A DNA stretch of 64,000 nt, from positions 2,852,001 to 2,916,000 of the forward strand of contig NZ_CP039252.1 of assembly GCF_004795855.1 (NCBI RefSeq), given 5' to 3'. This document shows, piece by piece, positions 25,085-33,758 of this stretch. The notes beneath the pieces were generated by a model. It was given only the letters and a program-made list of their open reading frames with translations, did no database searches and had not been told where the DNA came from. Each line of letters opens with the position of its first letter. Within the stretch, counting starts at the first letter, position 1. This stretch comes from Hydrogenophaga sp. PAMC20947 (GTDB lineage: Bacteria > Pseudomonadota > Gammaproteobacteria > Burkholderiales > Burkholderiaceae_C). The translations under genes were made by a program, and so were the position numbers.

Positions 25085-25941
25085 GCGACCACCTCATTGG
25101 AAAGGATGCCGATGCCGTCGATCTCGATCTCGATGCGGTCGCCCGCCTTCATCCACACTGGCGGCGTGCGCGCATAACCCACCCCACCCGGCGTGCCCAT
25201 CACCACCACATCACCCGGCTCCAGGGTCAGCGACTCCGACAACAAGGCAATCGTGCGCGCCACGCCAAAGGCCATATCGCCCGTGTTCGCGCTCTGCATC
25301 ACCTGCCCGTTCAGGCGCGACTCGATGCGCACACCCGAGCAACCCGCTGGCAGCTCGTCGGGCGTGACCATGCAGGGACCAAAGGCGCCCGTGGCATCAA
25401 AGTTTTTGCCGATGGTCCACTGCGCCGTCTTGCGCTGGTAATCGCGCAGCGTGGCGTCGTTGAAGCAGGCGTAGGCAAAGACCGACTTCAAAGCGTCGTC
25501 TTGCGAGACAAAGCGCGTGCGCCGCCCGATCACCACAGCCAGCTCTGCCTCGAAATCCAGCTTGTCCGAGACCTTGGGCACTTGCAGCGGCGCGCCGTGG
25601 GCCAACAAGGAAGTGGCACAGCGCAGGAAGATGGAGGGGTAGTCGCCAATGGTGTTGCCACCTTCTTTGGCGTGGTCGATGTAGTTCACCCCCAGGCAGA
25701 TCACCTTGCCCGGGCGGGGCACGCAGGGCAGCAGACTCACCTCGGCCAGCGGCAGCGATGTGGCCTGGGCCGCCCGCTGGGGCAGCTCAGCCAGCAGCGC
25801 GGGCCAGCCCGCTTCGTCGGCCAGCAAGGCCATCAGCGAGCGGGGCACATCAGCGCCCATCGCTTCGCTGGGCACCACAGCCCCATCGCGCAATACGCCC
25901 CAGTTCGGGCCTTCGGGGGTGTCAAAACTGACGAGTCGCAT
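25081..25941 (-). CDS. Fumarylacetoacetate hydrolase family protein (copy 2)
   Basis: 286 residues from the ATG at 25941, almost identical to the protein at 14905-15765, with the same motifs VICLGVNYIDHAKE, DFEAELAVVIGR and GTPGGVG. The frame stays open upstream for 31 codons but the homology begins at MRLVSFDTPEGP, and this is the start chosen. It leads a ten-gene operon (FAH2, intradiol dioxygenase, dctPQM, YCII, OsmC, MBL, Bug, cupin). The likely role is hydrolysis of the ring-cleavage product made by the next gene. Confidence 0.93.
   Translation of the reverse strand: MRLVSFDTPEGPNWGVLRDGAVVPSEAMGADVPRSLMALLADEAGWPALLAELPQRAAQATSLPLAEVSLLPCVPRPGKVICLGVNYIDHAKEGGNTIGDYPSIFLRCATSLLAHGAPLQVPKVSDKLDFEAELAVVIGRRTRFVSQDDALKSVFAYACFNDATLRDYQRKTAQWTIGKNFDATGAFGPCMVTPDELPAGCSGVRIESRLNGQVMQSANTGDMAFGVARTIALLSESLTLEPGDVVVMGTPGGVGYARTPPVWMKAGDRIEIEIDGIGILSNEVVA
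25081..25941. repeat. Gene-length direct repeat, right copy (left copy 14905-15765)
   Basis: Near-identical to the left copy over its full length; see that entry. Sequences upstream of the start codon differ until the shared AT-rich operator element at 26036, so the promoter element and the coding region are separately conserved. Confidence 0.93.
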
Positions 25942-26035
25942 CGGTTTTCCTTGTCCAGATTGGAGGGCGGGCTGTGAGGCAGTCAATGGGTCGAGTGGTC
26001 CCATCAGCAGAATCGATTTCATGTTCCGAAACAAA

Positions 26036-26079
26036 GCTTAAACGATTATTTGTGTTTTAATTGTTTTAATCGCTTAAAC
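26036..26079. promoter_or_regulatory. Putative GntR operator in the FAH2 / mdc divergent promoter
   Basis: Left arm TTAAACGATTA (26038-26048) and right arm TAATCGCTTAA (26067-26077) form an inverted repeat with one mismatch. GCTTAAACGATTATTT followed by GTGTTTTAAT is nearly the same as the FAH1 element, which has ATGTTTTAAT. The spacing between arm centres is about 28 nt here and 19-20 nt at FAH1, differing by close to one helical turn. The 267-nt gap separates the FAH2 operon from mdcA, so both operons may be controlled here. A further AATCGATTT occurs at 26011-26019. Confidence 0.72.
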
Positions 26080-26208
26080 AGAGGGTGGTACTTTCCCCTA
26101 GTAGAAAGAGACACCCTCGACAGGCCTTGTGCTGCCGCTGTCGCCCACCCTTGGGGGCTCCGTGTGTGTACCTGGCCTCATTTGTGGAACCTGTTGAGCA
26201 GCACCCCG

Positions 26209-27897
26209 ATGACACCCCAGCCCACGTCTCCATCTCCCGTCTGGAACCAGCGCAGCGCGCGGCGTCAGGCCCGGCTTGCCCGGGCCCAGGAGGCCCTGGG
26301 CGCCCAGCTCAAAGGCCGACAAGTGGCGGCCACATCGATCCAGCACCTGCTGAATGCCGTGCTGGAGCCCGGTGATCGGGTCTGCCTCGAGGGCAACAAC
26401 CAGAAGCAGGCCGATTTTCTGGCCAAGGCGCTGCTACAGGTGGACGTGGAGCGCGTGCACGACCTGCACATGGTCCAGTCGGTGCTGTCCCTGCCCGAAC
26501 ACCTGGACGTGTTTGAACGTGGCATCGCCAGCAAACTGGACTTTTCTTTCTCTGGGCCGCAAAGCACCCGTCTGGCACGGCTGGTCTCACAGGGACGGCT
26601 GCAGATCGGCGCCATCCACACCTACCTGGAGCTGTTCGCCCGCTACTTCGTGGATCTGACACCCCAGGTCTCGCTGATCGCCGCGCACAGCGCCGATGCC
26701 CACGGCAACCTCTACACAGGCCCCAACACCGAAGACACCCCCGCCATCGTGGAAGCCACCGCCTTCAGCGGCGGCATCGTGATCGCGCAGGTCAACGAAT
26801 GGGTGGATGTCGTACCACGCGTGGACATTCCGGGCGACTGGGTGGACTTCGTGGTGGTCGCGCCGACGCCCAATGTGATCGAACCCCTGTTCACGCGCGA
26901 CCCGGCGCAGATCAGCGAGATCCAGGTGTTGATGGCCATGATGGCGATCAAGGGCATTTACGCTGAATACGGTGTACAGCGGCTCAACCACGGTATCGGT
27001 TTTGACACCGCCGCCATCGAGTTGCTGTTGCCCACCTATGGCGAATCGTTGGGGCTCAAAGGCAAGATCTGTCAGCACTGGGCGCTGAACCCGCACCCCG
27101 CCCTGATCCCCGCCATCGAGGCCGGCTGGGTACAGTCGGTGCACTCCTTCGGCTCTGAGCTGGGCATGGAAGACTACGTGCGGGCACGGTCCGACGTGTT
27201 CTTCACCGGGCCCGACGGTTCCCTGCGCAGCAACCGCGCTTTGTGCCAGGCCGCCGGCCACTACGCCTGCGACCTGTTCATCGGATCCACCTTGCAAATG
27301 GACCTGGCGGGCAACAGTTCCACCGCCACGCTGGGCCGCATCGCCGGCTTTGGCGGGGCGCCCAACATGGGCGCCGACGCCCGCGGACGTCGCCATGCCA
27401 GCCCCGCCTGGCTCAAGGCCGGCGCCCAGGCACGTCAAGGCCTCAGCGGTGCGGCCGGCACGCCACGGGGACAAAAACTGGTGGTGCAGATGGTCGAGAC
27501 TTTTCGCGAGCACATGCAGCCCGCCTTCGTCGAGCACCTCGACGCCTGGACCCTGGCCGAGCAAGCCGGCATGGCTCTGCCCCCCATCATGATTTATGGC
27601 GACGACGTCAGCCATGTGCTGACCGAAGAAGGCATCGCCAACCTGCTGCTGTGCCGCACCGACGAAGAGCGCGCACAGGCCATCCGGGGCGTGGCCGGAT
27701 TCACACCGGTTGGCCTCGCACGGGACCGCCGCATGGTGGAAAACCTGCGCGACCGGGGTGTGATCCAGCGACCCGAAGACCTGGGCATCGATGCCCGCGA
27801 TGCCACACGCAACCTGCTGGCCGCCCGAAGCATGCGCGACCTGGTGCGCGCCAGCGGCGGCCTGTACCGCCCACCCAGCCGCTTCCGAAACTGGTGA
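26209..27897 (+). CDS. mdcA: Malonate decarboxylase alpha subunit (acetyl-S-ACP:malonate ACP transferase)
   Basis: 562 residues, close to the usual 550 of MdcA. It transfers the acyl carrier protein from acetate to malonate in the biotin-independent malonate decarboxylase. Family features are NAVLEPGDRVCLEGNNQKQ, AAHSADAHGNLYTGPNTEDT, QVNEWVDVVPRVDIPGDW, FFTGPDGSLRSNRALCQAAG and RIAGFGGAPNMGADARGRRH. The ATG at 26209 gives the expected N-terminus; only a weak ribosome site is visible. First gene of mdcACDEGBH, all rightward and tightly packed. Confidence 0.95.
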   Translation: MTPQPTSPSPVWNQRSARRQARLARAQEALGAQLKGRQVAATSIQHLLNAVLEPGDRVCLEGNNQKQADFLAKALLQVDVERVHDLHMVQSVLSLPEHLDVFERGIASKLDFSFSGPQSTRLARLVSQGRLQIGAIHTYLELFARYFVDLTPQVSLIAAHSADAHGNLYTGPNTEDTPAIVEATAFSGGIVIAQVNEWVDVVPRVDIPGDWVDFVVVAPTPNVIEPLFTRDPAQISEIQVLMAMMAIKGIYAEYGVQRLNHGIGFDTAAIELLLPTYGESLGLKGKICQHWALNPHPALIPAIEAGWVQSVHSFGSELGMEDYVRARSDVFFTGPDGSLRSNRALCQAAGHYACDLFIGSTLQMDLAGNSSTATLGRIAGFGGAPNMGADARGRRHASPAWLKAGAQARQGLSGAAGTPRGQKLVVQMVETFREHMQPAFVEHLDAWTLAEQAGMALPPIMIYGDDVSHVLTEEGIANLLLCRTDEERAQAIRGVAGFTPVGLARDRRMVENLRDRGVIQRPEDLGIDARDATRNLLAARSMRDLVRASGGLYRPPSRFRNW

Positions 27898-27911
27898 GAG
27901 ACGCCACAACC

Positions 27912-28244
27912 ATGAACACATCCACTTCTCTGGAAACACTGCACTTCCAGCTGCCGGGTCACCAGGCAACGCCCCCTTTTCGCCCGTTTCTGGTGGGGGT
28001 GGTGGGCTCGGGCAACCTGGAAGTGCTGTTCGAAGCCCGGCCCGGCTCGGGCCACTGCAGCTTCGCAGTTCAGACCTCGGCCCGGGGGTTTGAAGCCATC
28101 TGGACAGCCGTGCTGCAAGACTTTCAGGAACGCAGCGGGCTGAGCGATCTGCACATTTCCATTCACGACATGGGGGCCACGCCGGCCATTGTCAGCTTGC
28201 GCCTTCAGCAAGGGGTTGCCCAGCTGAAAGAGGGGACACCATGA
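27912..28244 (+). CDS. mdcC: Malonate decarboxylase delta subunit (acyl carrier protein)
   Basis: 110 residues. The segment VVGSGNLEVL carries the serine (S33) that in this family is linked to 2'-(5''-triphosphoribosyl)-3'-dephospho-CoA (installed by MdcB and MdcG, encoded downstream). It carries the malonyl or acetyl thioester between subunits. Its stop overlaps the mdcD ATG. Confidence 0.92.
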   Translation: MNTSTSLETLHFQLPGHQATPPFRPFLVGVVGSGNLEVLFEARPGSGHCSFAVQTSARGFEAIWTAVLQDFQERSGLSDLHISIHDMGATPAIVSLRLQQGVAQLKEGTP

Positions 28245-29149
28245 GCGCCATCAGTTGGGCCGAAAGCAGCGCACGCCAGCGCATCCAGCGGCTGCTCGAC
28301 CCCCACAGCTTTCACGAATGGCTGCCGCCCGAGGAGCGCCTGACCAGCCCCCATCTGGCCCAGCTCGGCGTGCCAGCGGCGTTCGACGACGGTGTCGCCA
28401 TCGGCCGCGGGCAACTGGACGGAAAAACCGTGTTCATTGCCGCTCAGGAAGGTGAATTCATGGGCGGAGGGGTCGGAGAGATTCATGGCGCCAAGCTTGT
28501 GGGCCTGCTCAAACGGGCCGAGCTGGATCGCCCTGAGGCGGTCTTGCTGCTGGTGGATTCCGGCGGTGTGCGCCTGCACGAAGCCAACGCTGGCCTGATC
28601 GCCGTGTCCGAAGTGATGCGGGCTGTGCTCGACACACGGGCCAGCGGGGTTCCGGTGATCGTGCTCATCGGCAGCCGCAACGGTTGTTTTGGCGGCATGG
28701 GCATCGTGGTGCGCTGCGCCGACCACATCATCATGAGCGACATCGGCCGCCTGGCCATGTCGGGGCCCGAAGTGATCGAAGCTTCCCATGGCGTGGAAGA
28801 GTTCGACTCGCGGGACCGCGCGCTGGTCTGGCGCACAACGGGCGGCAAACACCGCTGGCTGTGTGGTGACTGCGATCAGCTGGTGGAAGACGGTGTCGGG
28901 CCGTTCCGCGCCGCCACCCTCAAAGCCATGGCAGCGCTGCCCCGCTCATGCCCCACCACATTCGCTTCGCTTCAGGCTGAACACGCCCTGCTCAGCGCGC
29001 GGCAGGCCCAAGCACCGGCCGACGGTGAGGCGATCAGCCTGTGGTCCAGCATGGGCTTGCCAAATGCCGACCGCATTCCCGACCTGAGCGTGCACGAAGT
29101 CCTGACGTTGCGTGCCCGGACCATCCCCCTTCTGGAGACAAGCACATGA
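28241..29149 (+). CDS. mdcD: Malonate decarboxylase beta subunit
   Basis: 302 residues with a carboxyltransferase (crotonase-like) fold. GGGVGEIHGAKLVG, LLLVDSGGVRLHEANAG and GCFGGMGIVVRCAD form the acyl-CoA/oxyanion sites typical of MdcD. With MdcE it decarboxylates the malonyl-S-ACP. It overlaps mdcC by 4 nt and its stop overlaps the mdcE start. Confidence 0.95.
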   Translation: MSAISWAESSARQRIQRLLDPHSFHEWLPPEERLTSPHLAQLGVPAAFDDGVAIGRGQLDGKTVFIAAQEGEFMGGGVGEIHGAKLVGLLKRAELDRPEAVLLLVDSGGVRLHEANAGLIAVSEVMRAVLDTRASGVPVIVLIGSRNGCFGGMGIVVRCADHIIMSDIGRLAMSGPEVIEASHGVEEFDSRDRALVWRTTGGKHRWLCGDCDQLVEDGVGPFRAATLKAMAALPRSCPTTFASLQAEHALLSARQAQAPADGEAISLWSSMGLPNADRIPDLSVHEVLTLRARTIPLLETST

Positions 29150-29847
29150 TCTGGCAGACACTGGTCAGCACCCTGTTTGGTGATCAACACACCGTCACGG
29201 CCCAAGGCAACTTCCTGCAGGGCGAAGCCCAGCTGGACGGCGCGACCCTCACCGTCGTCGGCACCACCGACCACGCACCCATTGGCGTGGAACTCGCCCT
29301 CGCGCAAGCCCAGGTGATTCTGGACACGCTCCAGCACCATCCCCAACGCACGCTTTTGCTGCTCATCGACACCCAGGGCCAGATGCTGCGCCGGCGCGAC
29401 GAACTGCTCGGCATCAACCGCGCCATGGCCCACCTCGGCTGCTGCATCGATCTGGCCCGCCGCACGGGGCACTGCGTCATTGGCCTGGTCTACGACCAGG
29501 CGCTGTCAGGTGGCTTCATCACCTCCGGCCTGATCGCCGATGCGTGTTATGCCTTGCCCGAGGCCGAGATACGGGTCATGCGCATCCCAGCCATGGCCCG
29601 CATCACCAAAATCAACGCGGAGCGCCTCACCGCGTTGTCTCTGGACAACCCCGTCTTCGCGCCGGGAGTGGACAACTACGTCGCCATGGGAGGCATCCGG
29701 GCGCTCTGGCCGGACGACCTCAAAAACCGCTTGCGCGAAGCCATCGAGCACAGCCCATGTGACGACGTGCGCGCCCAGGACGGGGAGCGCAGGGGTGGAC
29801 GCCGGTGTTCTGCCGACATCGTCCGGCGGGTACTGCACGCAGCCTGA
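29146..29847 (+). CDS. mdcE: Malonate decarboxylase gamma subunit
   Basis: 233 residues from the ATG at 29146 (GGAG a few bases upstream), overlapping the mdcD stop. LLLIDTQGQMLRRRDELLG, LVYDQALSGGFITSGLIAD and YALPEAEIRVMRIPAMARI match MdcE. It forms the decarboxylase heterodimer with MdcD. The C-terminus is basic and short compared with some relatives. Confidence 0.94.
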   Translation: MIWQTLVSTLFGDQHTVTAQGNFLQGEAQLDGATLTVVGTTDHAPIGVELALAQAQVILDTLQHHPQRTLLLLIDTQGQMLRRRDELLGINRAMAHLGCCIDLARRTGHCVIGLVYDQALSGGFITSGLIADACYALPEAEIRVMRIPAMARITKINAERLTALSLDNPVFAPGVDNYVAMGGIRALWPDDLKNRLREAIEHSPCDDVRAQDGERRGGRRCSADIVRRVLHAA

Positions 29848-29880
29848 TCCAGTCACGCCGCCCCCCCAAAACCGCAGCGC

Positions 29881-30543
29881 ATGGTCATGCCCTACCTCGT
29901 TCGCCACCGCCTGATTCACCTCCGCAAAGAAACGCTCTGGCAACTCGCAGATCGGGCCACAACGGAACACGAATGCTCGGGTCTCAGGCACTGGGCAGAC
30001 CACCACCTGCCTCTGGTCGTGACGCGTCAGGGCGCTGAAACTCCACCCCACTTGCTGAGCCTTGGCCTGCCCCTGCCCCTGCAATGGGGCCGCCTCAAAC
30101 TGGGTTTTTTGCTGCCCCGGGCAGACGTGGTGGTCTACGCCTCATTCCCGACCCTCACCACGGTCACCCGTTCATTGGCGCAGCATATGCGCCCCCTGGT
30201 GTACGCGCTGCAAAAACACGGGCTGCAAGCCCATGTGCATGGCAGTTATGGCTGGCAGACCCTGTCGGGCCTGACCTATGTGCACGAAGTTTCCGACCTC
30301 GATCTGTTAATCCGCGTGAACGGTGAACGGCAAGCCGACTTGGCCACCGAAGCTTTGTCGGCCTGTGAAACCGATGCACCAAGGCTCGACGGCGAACTCA
30401 TATTCCCCAATGGGGCGGCCGTTGCCTGGCGGGAATGGGCGGCGTGGCGATCGGGGAAAACGCCTCAGTACCTGGTCAAAACCCTGCTGGGCGCGCACCT
30501 GGCCTCCAGCCTCCCGGGTTCGCAAGCCACACTGGCCGCTTGA
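29881..30543 (+). CDS. mdcG: Phosphoribosyl-dephospho-CoA transferase
   Basis: 220 residues from the first of two close ATGs (29881; MPYLVRHRL at 29887 is also possible). It transfers the triphosphoribosyl-dephospho-CoA prosthetic group to the MdcC serine. The nucleotidyltransferase signature is HGSYGWQTLSGLTYVHE then VSDLDLLIRV, with the conserved GS...SDxDL pattern. It follows mdcE after 33 nt and is followed by mdcB after 1 nt. Confidence 0.92.
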   Translation: MVMPYLVRHRLIHLRKETLWQLADRATTEHECSGLRHWADHHLPLVVTRQGAETPPHLLSLGLPLPLQWGRLKLGFLLPRADVVVYASFPTLTTVTRSLAQHMRPLVYALQKHGLQAHVHGSYGWQTLSGLTYVHEVSDLDLLIRVNGERQADLATEALSACETDAPRLDGELIFPNGAAVAWREWAAWRSGKTPQYLVKTLLGAHLASSLPGSQATLAA

Positions 30544-30544
30544 G

Positions 30545-31417
30545 ATGAAGCGCGACGCCATTCCCTGGGCCGAAGCCCACCTGCCCGGCTTCCCACAACA
30601 CGCGAGTGCCACCGCGAGAGCGGCCACCCAGGCACTCCATGACGAACTCGCGCTGTATCCCAAGCCCGGCCTCGTGTCGTTTCAGGACACCGGCAGCCAC
30701 ACCGACATGGATGCCGCCATGTTCTTCCGGAGCCTGAGTTGTCTGCGCCACTACTTCCGCGCAACCACCCTGGCGGGCTCGCGGGGTGCCACATTTGCCG
30801 AGCTCGAAACGCTGGGCATCGCAGCGGAGCAGCGCATGCTGGTGCGCACCCAGGGAGTGAACACCCACCGGGGCGCCATCTTCACCCTGGGCCTGCTCTG
30901 CGCCGGGGCAGGGGCACTTCATGCAGGCTCACGCCCCCGGACCGCTCAACACTTGAGGGAAGAACTTCGGGCCCGTTGGTTTTTGGCCCTCGTTGCCCGG
31001 CTCGGCCGAAAACGCGCCTCGAATGGCCATCGGGCGGCCGAAGCTTTCGGGCTGCAAGGGATCGAGCAAGAAGCAGCGCTCGGCTTTCCCACCCTCTTCG
31101 AAGTCACCGCACCCACCTTGCGAGAGGCCTTGGGCGCCGGACTGGGCCACCCAGCTGCGCAGCTGCAAGCCTTGTTCAAAACGATGGCGGTGCTGGACGA
31201 CACCAACCTGGCACACCGGGGCGGCCTGGCCGGTCTGCGGTGGGCCCAGACGCAGGCCCGGCTGTTTCTGGAGCGGGGCGGGATGCACCAGATCGATGCC
31301 ATCGCCCAGGCCCAAGCCATCCACCGCGCCTTTGTGCACCGCCGCCTGAGCCCAGGCGGCTGCGCCGATGTGTTGTCCGCCGCCTGCTGGCTGGAACGCA
31401 TGGACCTGCTGGCATGA
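30545..31417 (+). CDS. mdcB: Triphosphoribosyl-dephospho-CoA synthase
   Basis: 290 residues. It makes the prosthetic-group precursor from dephospho-CoA and ATP. Conserved CitG/MdcB motifs are ALYPKPGLVSFQDTGSHTDM, GVNTHRGAIFTLGLLCAGAG, ALGFPTLFEV, and LDDTNLAHRGGLAGLRWAQ. Its stop overlaps the mdcH start by 4 nt. The order G-B-H at the operon end differs from Klebsiella (mdcABCDEFGH), but the functions are the same. Confidence 0.93.
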   Translation: MKRDAIPWAEAHLPGFPQHASATARAATQALHDELALYPKPGLVSFQDTGSHTDMDAAMFFRSLSCLRHYFRATTLAGSRGATFAELETLGIAAEQRMLVRTQGVNTHRGAIFTLGLLCAGAGALHAGSRPRTAQHLREELRARWFLALVARLGRKRASNGHRAAEAFGLQGIEQEAALGFPTLFEVTAPTLREALGAGLGHPAAQLQALFKTMAVLDDTNLAHRGGLAGLRWAQTQARLFLERGGMHQIDAIAQAQAIHRAFVHRRLSPGGCADVLSAACWLERMDLLA

Positions 31418-32334
31418 GCCTCGGCTTGTTGTTTCCCGGCCAGGGCACACAACACCCCCAAATGTTGCCCTGGCTCGAAGACCCCGGGCCACACGCCCCT
31501 GTGCTCAAACACATGAGCGCACGCCTCGGCGCAGACTGGCGACAACGCCTGAGCGACCCCACCTGGGCTTTTCAGAACTCGGTGGCCCAGGTACTGCTGA
31601 CGGGGGTCGGCCTCGCCGCGTGGAGCGCCATTCGAGACCAACTGCCCTCCCCACGGGTCGCGGCAGGCTACAGCGTGGGCGAGTTGGCGGCGTTCGGTGC
31701 GGCGGGGGTATTCCCGGTTGAACACGCTCTGGCGTTGGCTGCGGAGCGGGCCACACTCATGGACGAGGCCATGAAAAACCAGCAAACCGGCTTGATCGCC
31801 ATTCATGGTCTGAGCGAACACCAGATCGATGCACTGTGCACCCGCCATGGCGTGTTCCTGGCCATAGACCTCCATGCGTCAGCCTGTGTGATCGGTGGTG
31901 CGCTTTCGGCCTTGAGCAGCGCTGGCTCCGACGCCCGGCGGCTGGGCGCCACCAGCACCCCACTCAACGTACCGTTGGCCTCACACACCCCTTGGCTGGC
32001 ACCGGCCGTCGCAGCGCTTCGCGCGGAACTGGAGCAGCACCCATTTGCCCCCCCCGCTTTCGCGCTCGCCTGCAACATCCACGGCCACACCGAGCACCGG
32101 CCTGACGGCTTGCGGACGGCCCTGGCCGGGCAAATCGCCCAGCCCGTGCAATGGCGAACCTGCATGGCGTCGCTTCAGGAACAGGGCATCACCTGTGTTC
32201 TCGAGGCCGGCCCCGGCACCACACTCTCAGCCCTGTGGAACGCACAGTACCCCGACATCCCGGCCCGATCGCTGGACGAGTTTCAGCACCCCAGCGGCGC
32301 GGTGGCCTGGGTCAGGCGCCACCTCAATCCGTGA
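31414..32334 (+). CDS. mdcH: Malonyl-CoA:ACP transacylase (malonate decarboxylase epsilon subunit)
   Basis: 306 residues. FabD-type fold: LLFPGQGTQHPQML, the active-site Ser in AAGYSVGELAAFGAAGVF, LASHTPWLAP with the catalytic His, and VLEAGPGTTLSAL. It loads the first malonyl group onto the carrier protein to start the catalytic cycle. It is the last gene of the operon. The downstream gene is convergent and a short inverted repeat (CCTGAG/CTCAGG at 32348-32367) lies in the 38-nt gap. No malonate transporter (MdcLM or MadLM) is encoded nearby. Confidence 0.93.
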   Translation: MSLGLLFPGQGTQHPQMLPWLEDPGPHAPVLKHMSARLGADWRQRLSDPTWAFQNSVAQVLLTGVGLAAWSAIRDQLPSPRVAAGYSVGELAAFGAAGVFPVEHALALAAERATLMDEAMKNQQTGLIAIHGLSEHQIDALCTRHGVFLAIDLHASACVIGGALSALSSAGSDARRLGATSTPLNVPLASHTPWLAPAVAALRAELEQHPFAPPAFALACNIHGHTEHRPDGLRTALAGQIAQPVQWRTCMASLQEQGITCVLEAGPGTTLSALWNAQYPDIPARSLDEFQHPSGAVAWVRRHLNP

Positions 32335-32372
32335 GTTGGCCCCGCACCCTGAGCGGATGACCTCAGGCGCCA

Positions 32373-33758
32373 TCAACGGCCGCCGAGCACCTTGAACAGG
32401 GTCAACCGATTGCCCTGTTCGATCAAACGCAAGCCGATCAAGCCTTGCTGCGCGGCATACAGCGAACGCTGGGCGTCCAGCACCGCGGTGGCCGTTTCGG
32501 CCCCCGCTTGCTGTCGCGCCAGCACCAGCCGCAAGGTCTCGGCATAGGCCGCATGCAGCGCGTCTTGCGCCTGCAGCCGCGTTGCCATGCTTTCGCGCAC
32601 GATCAAGGCATCGGCCGTCTCCTTGAACGCCGTCTGGATCGCTTTGTCGTAGTTGGCCAGCAGCACCTGCTGCTGCACCCGGGCCGCTTCTTCTGCCAGC
32701 CGGCTGGCGCCGCCGTCGAAAATTGGCAGGCTCAGCGAAGGCATGAAACTCCACACGCCATTGCCCGCTGAAAACAGACTGCCCACGTCGCTGCTGCTGC
32801 GGCCCACCGCCGTTGTCAGGCTCAGTGTGGGGAAGCGTGCCGCGCGCGCGGCGGCCACATTGGCACGGCCCGCCTGCAATGCTTGCTCGGCGGCCCGCAC
32901 ATCGGGGCGTTGCAGCAACACCGTGGACGACAAGCCGGCGGGCACGTCCACCAGCTGAACCGCGGCGTTGCCCGAGGCCTCACCTGCGTTGGCCACCCGG
33001 ATGACCGGCAACGCCTGTGTCGGGAGCTCCGTGCCCACCAGCAAGCGCAAGCCGCTGAGGTCTTGCTCCACTTGTGCTTGCAGCGTGGCCAGATCGCCCC
33101 GCGCTGTTTCCACGGCGGCCCGAGCAGTGGCCACTTCAAGCGCACTCGCCGCGCCCAGCGTGCGACGGCGCCCGATCAATTCCAGGCTGCGTTCCCGACT
33201 CTGCAGCGTCTTGTCCGTCAGTTCGCGCTTTTGTTGATCCGCGTCCAGCGTCAGCCAGGCCTGGGCCACCGACACCACCAGGCTCGCTTGCACGCTGTCG
33301 CGCGTCTGCTCGCTGGCCAGGAAAGTGGCCAAGGCGGCGCCTTTGAGGCTGCTCAGTCGCCCCCACAAATCCAGCTCCCAGGCGGCAACGCCCAGCGAGG
33401 CGGTGGCGGCCCGCGTGGTGCCCGCCGTGGCGGTGGCGGCGGCTTTCACCGTGGGGCCCATGTCGGCCGATCGAATCCCGTATTGCGCCCGGGTGGCTTC
33501 GATGTTCAACGCCGCCACTCGCAAGTCGCGGTTGTTGAGCAACGACAGCTCCACCGCGGCTTTGAGGGCCGGGTCCACGATCATGTCGCGCCAGGCCAGC
33601 GCAGTCCCCGCAGGGAGCGGCATGGCGCCATCGACTGCCCGGCTGCCCACTGTGGCGGGCACCCGTTGCGACACATCGCCGGCCTGGCCGCCGCCATCCA
33701 CTGCGGCACAGCCACCCAATGCCAGCGCACACGCCAAAGAAACCCAAGTGGCCTTCAT
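32373..33758 (-). CDS. RND efflux outer-membrane lipoprotein, NodT/OprM family
   Basis: 461 residues. Signal with a lipobox ALALGGCAAVDGG, then two OEP domains: DPALKAAVELSLLNNRDLRVA at the N-terminus and LLQRPDVRAAEQALQAGRANV in the second half, both family hallmarks. It forms the outer-membrane exit duct. The start overlaps the RND pump stop by 4 nt. It is the last gene of the adaptor-pump-channel operon and convergent with mdcH. Confidence 0.93.
   Translation of the reverse strand: MKATWVSLACALALGGCAAVDGGGQAGDVSQRVPATVGSRAVDGAMPLPAGTALAWRDMIVDPALKAAVELSLLNNRDLRVAALNIEATRAQYGIRSADMGPTVKAAATATAGTTRAATASLGVAAWELDLWGRLSSLKGAALATFLASEQTRDSVQASLVVSVAQAWLTLDADQQKRELTDKTLQSRERSLELIGRRRTLGAASALEVATARAAVETARGDLATLQAQVEQDLSGLRLLVGTELPTQALPVIRVANAGEASGNAAVQLVDVPAGLSSTVLLQRPDVRAAEQALQAGRANVAAARAARFPTLSLTTAVGRSSSDVGSLFSAGNGVWSFMPSLSLPIFDGGASRLAEEAARVQQQVLLANYDKAIQTAFKETADALIVRESMATRLQAQDALHAAYAETLRLVLARQQAGAETATAVLDAQRSLYAAQQGLIGLRLIEQGNRLTLFKVLGGR

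Noticed and set aside
26587..27969. 460-codon open frame on the minus strand
   Set aside because: Antisense to mdcA, which is confirmed by motifs and by operon context.
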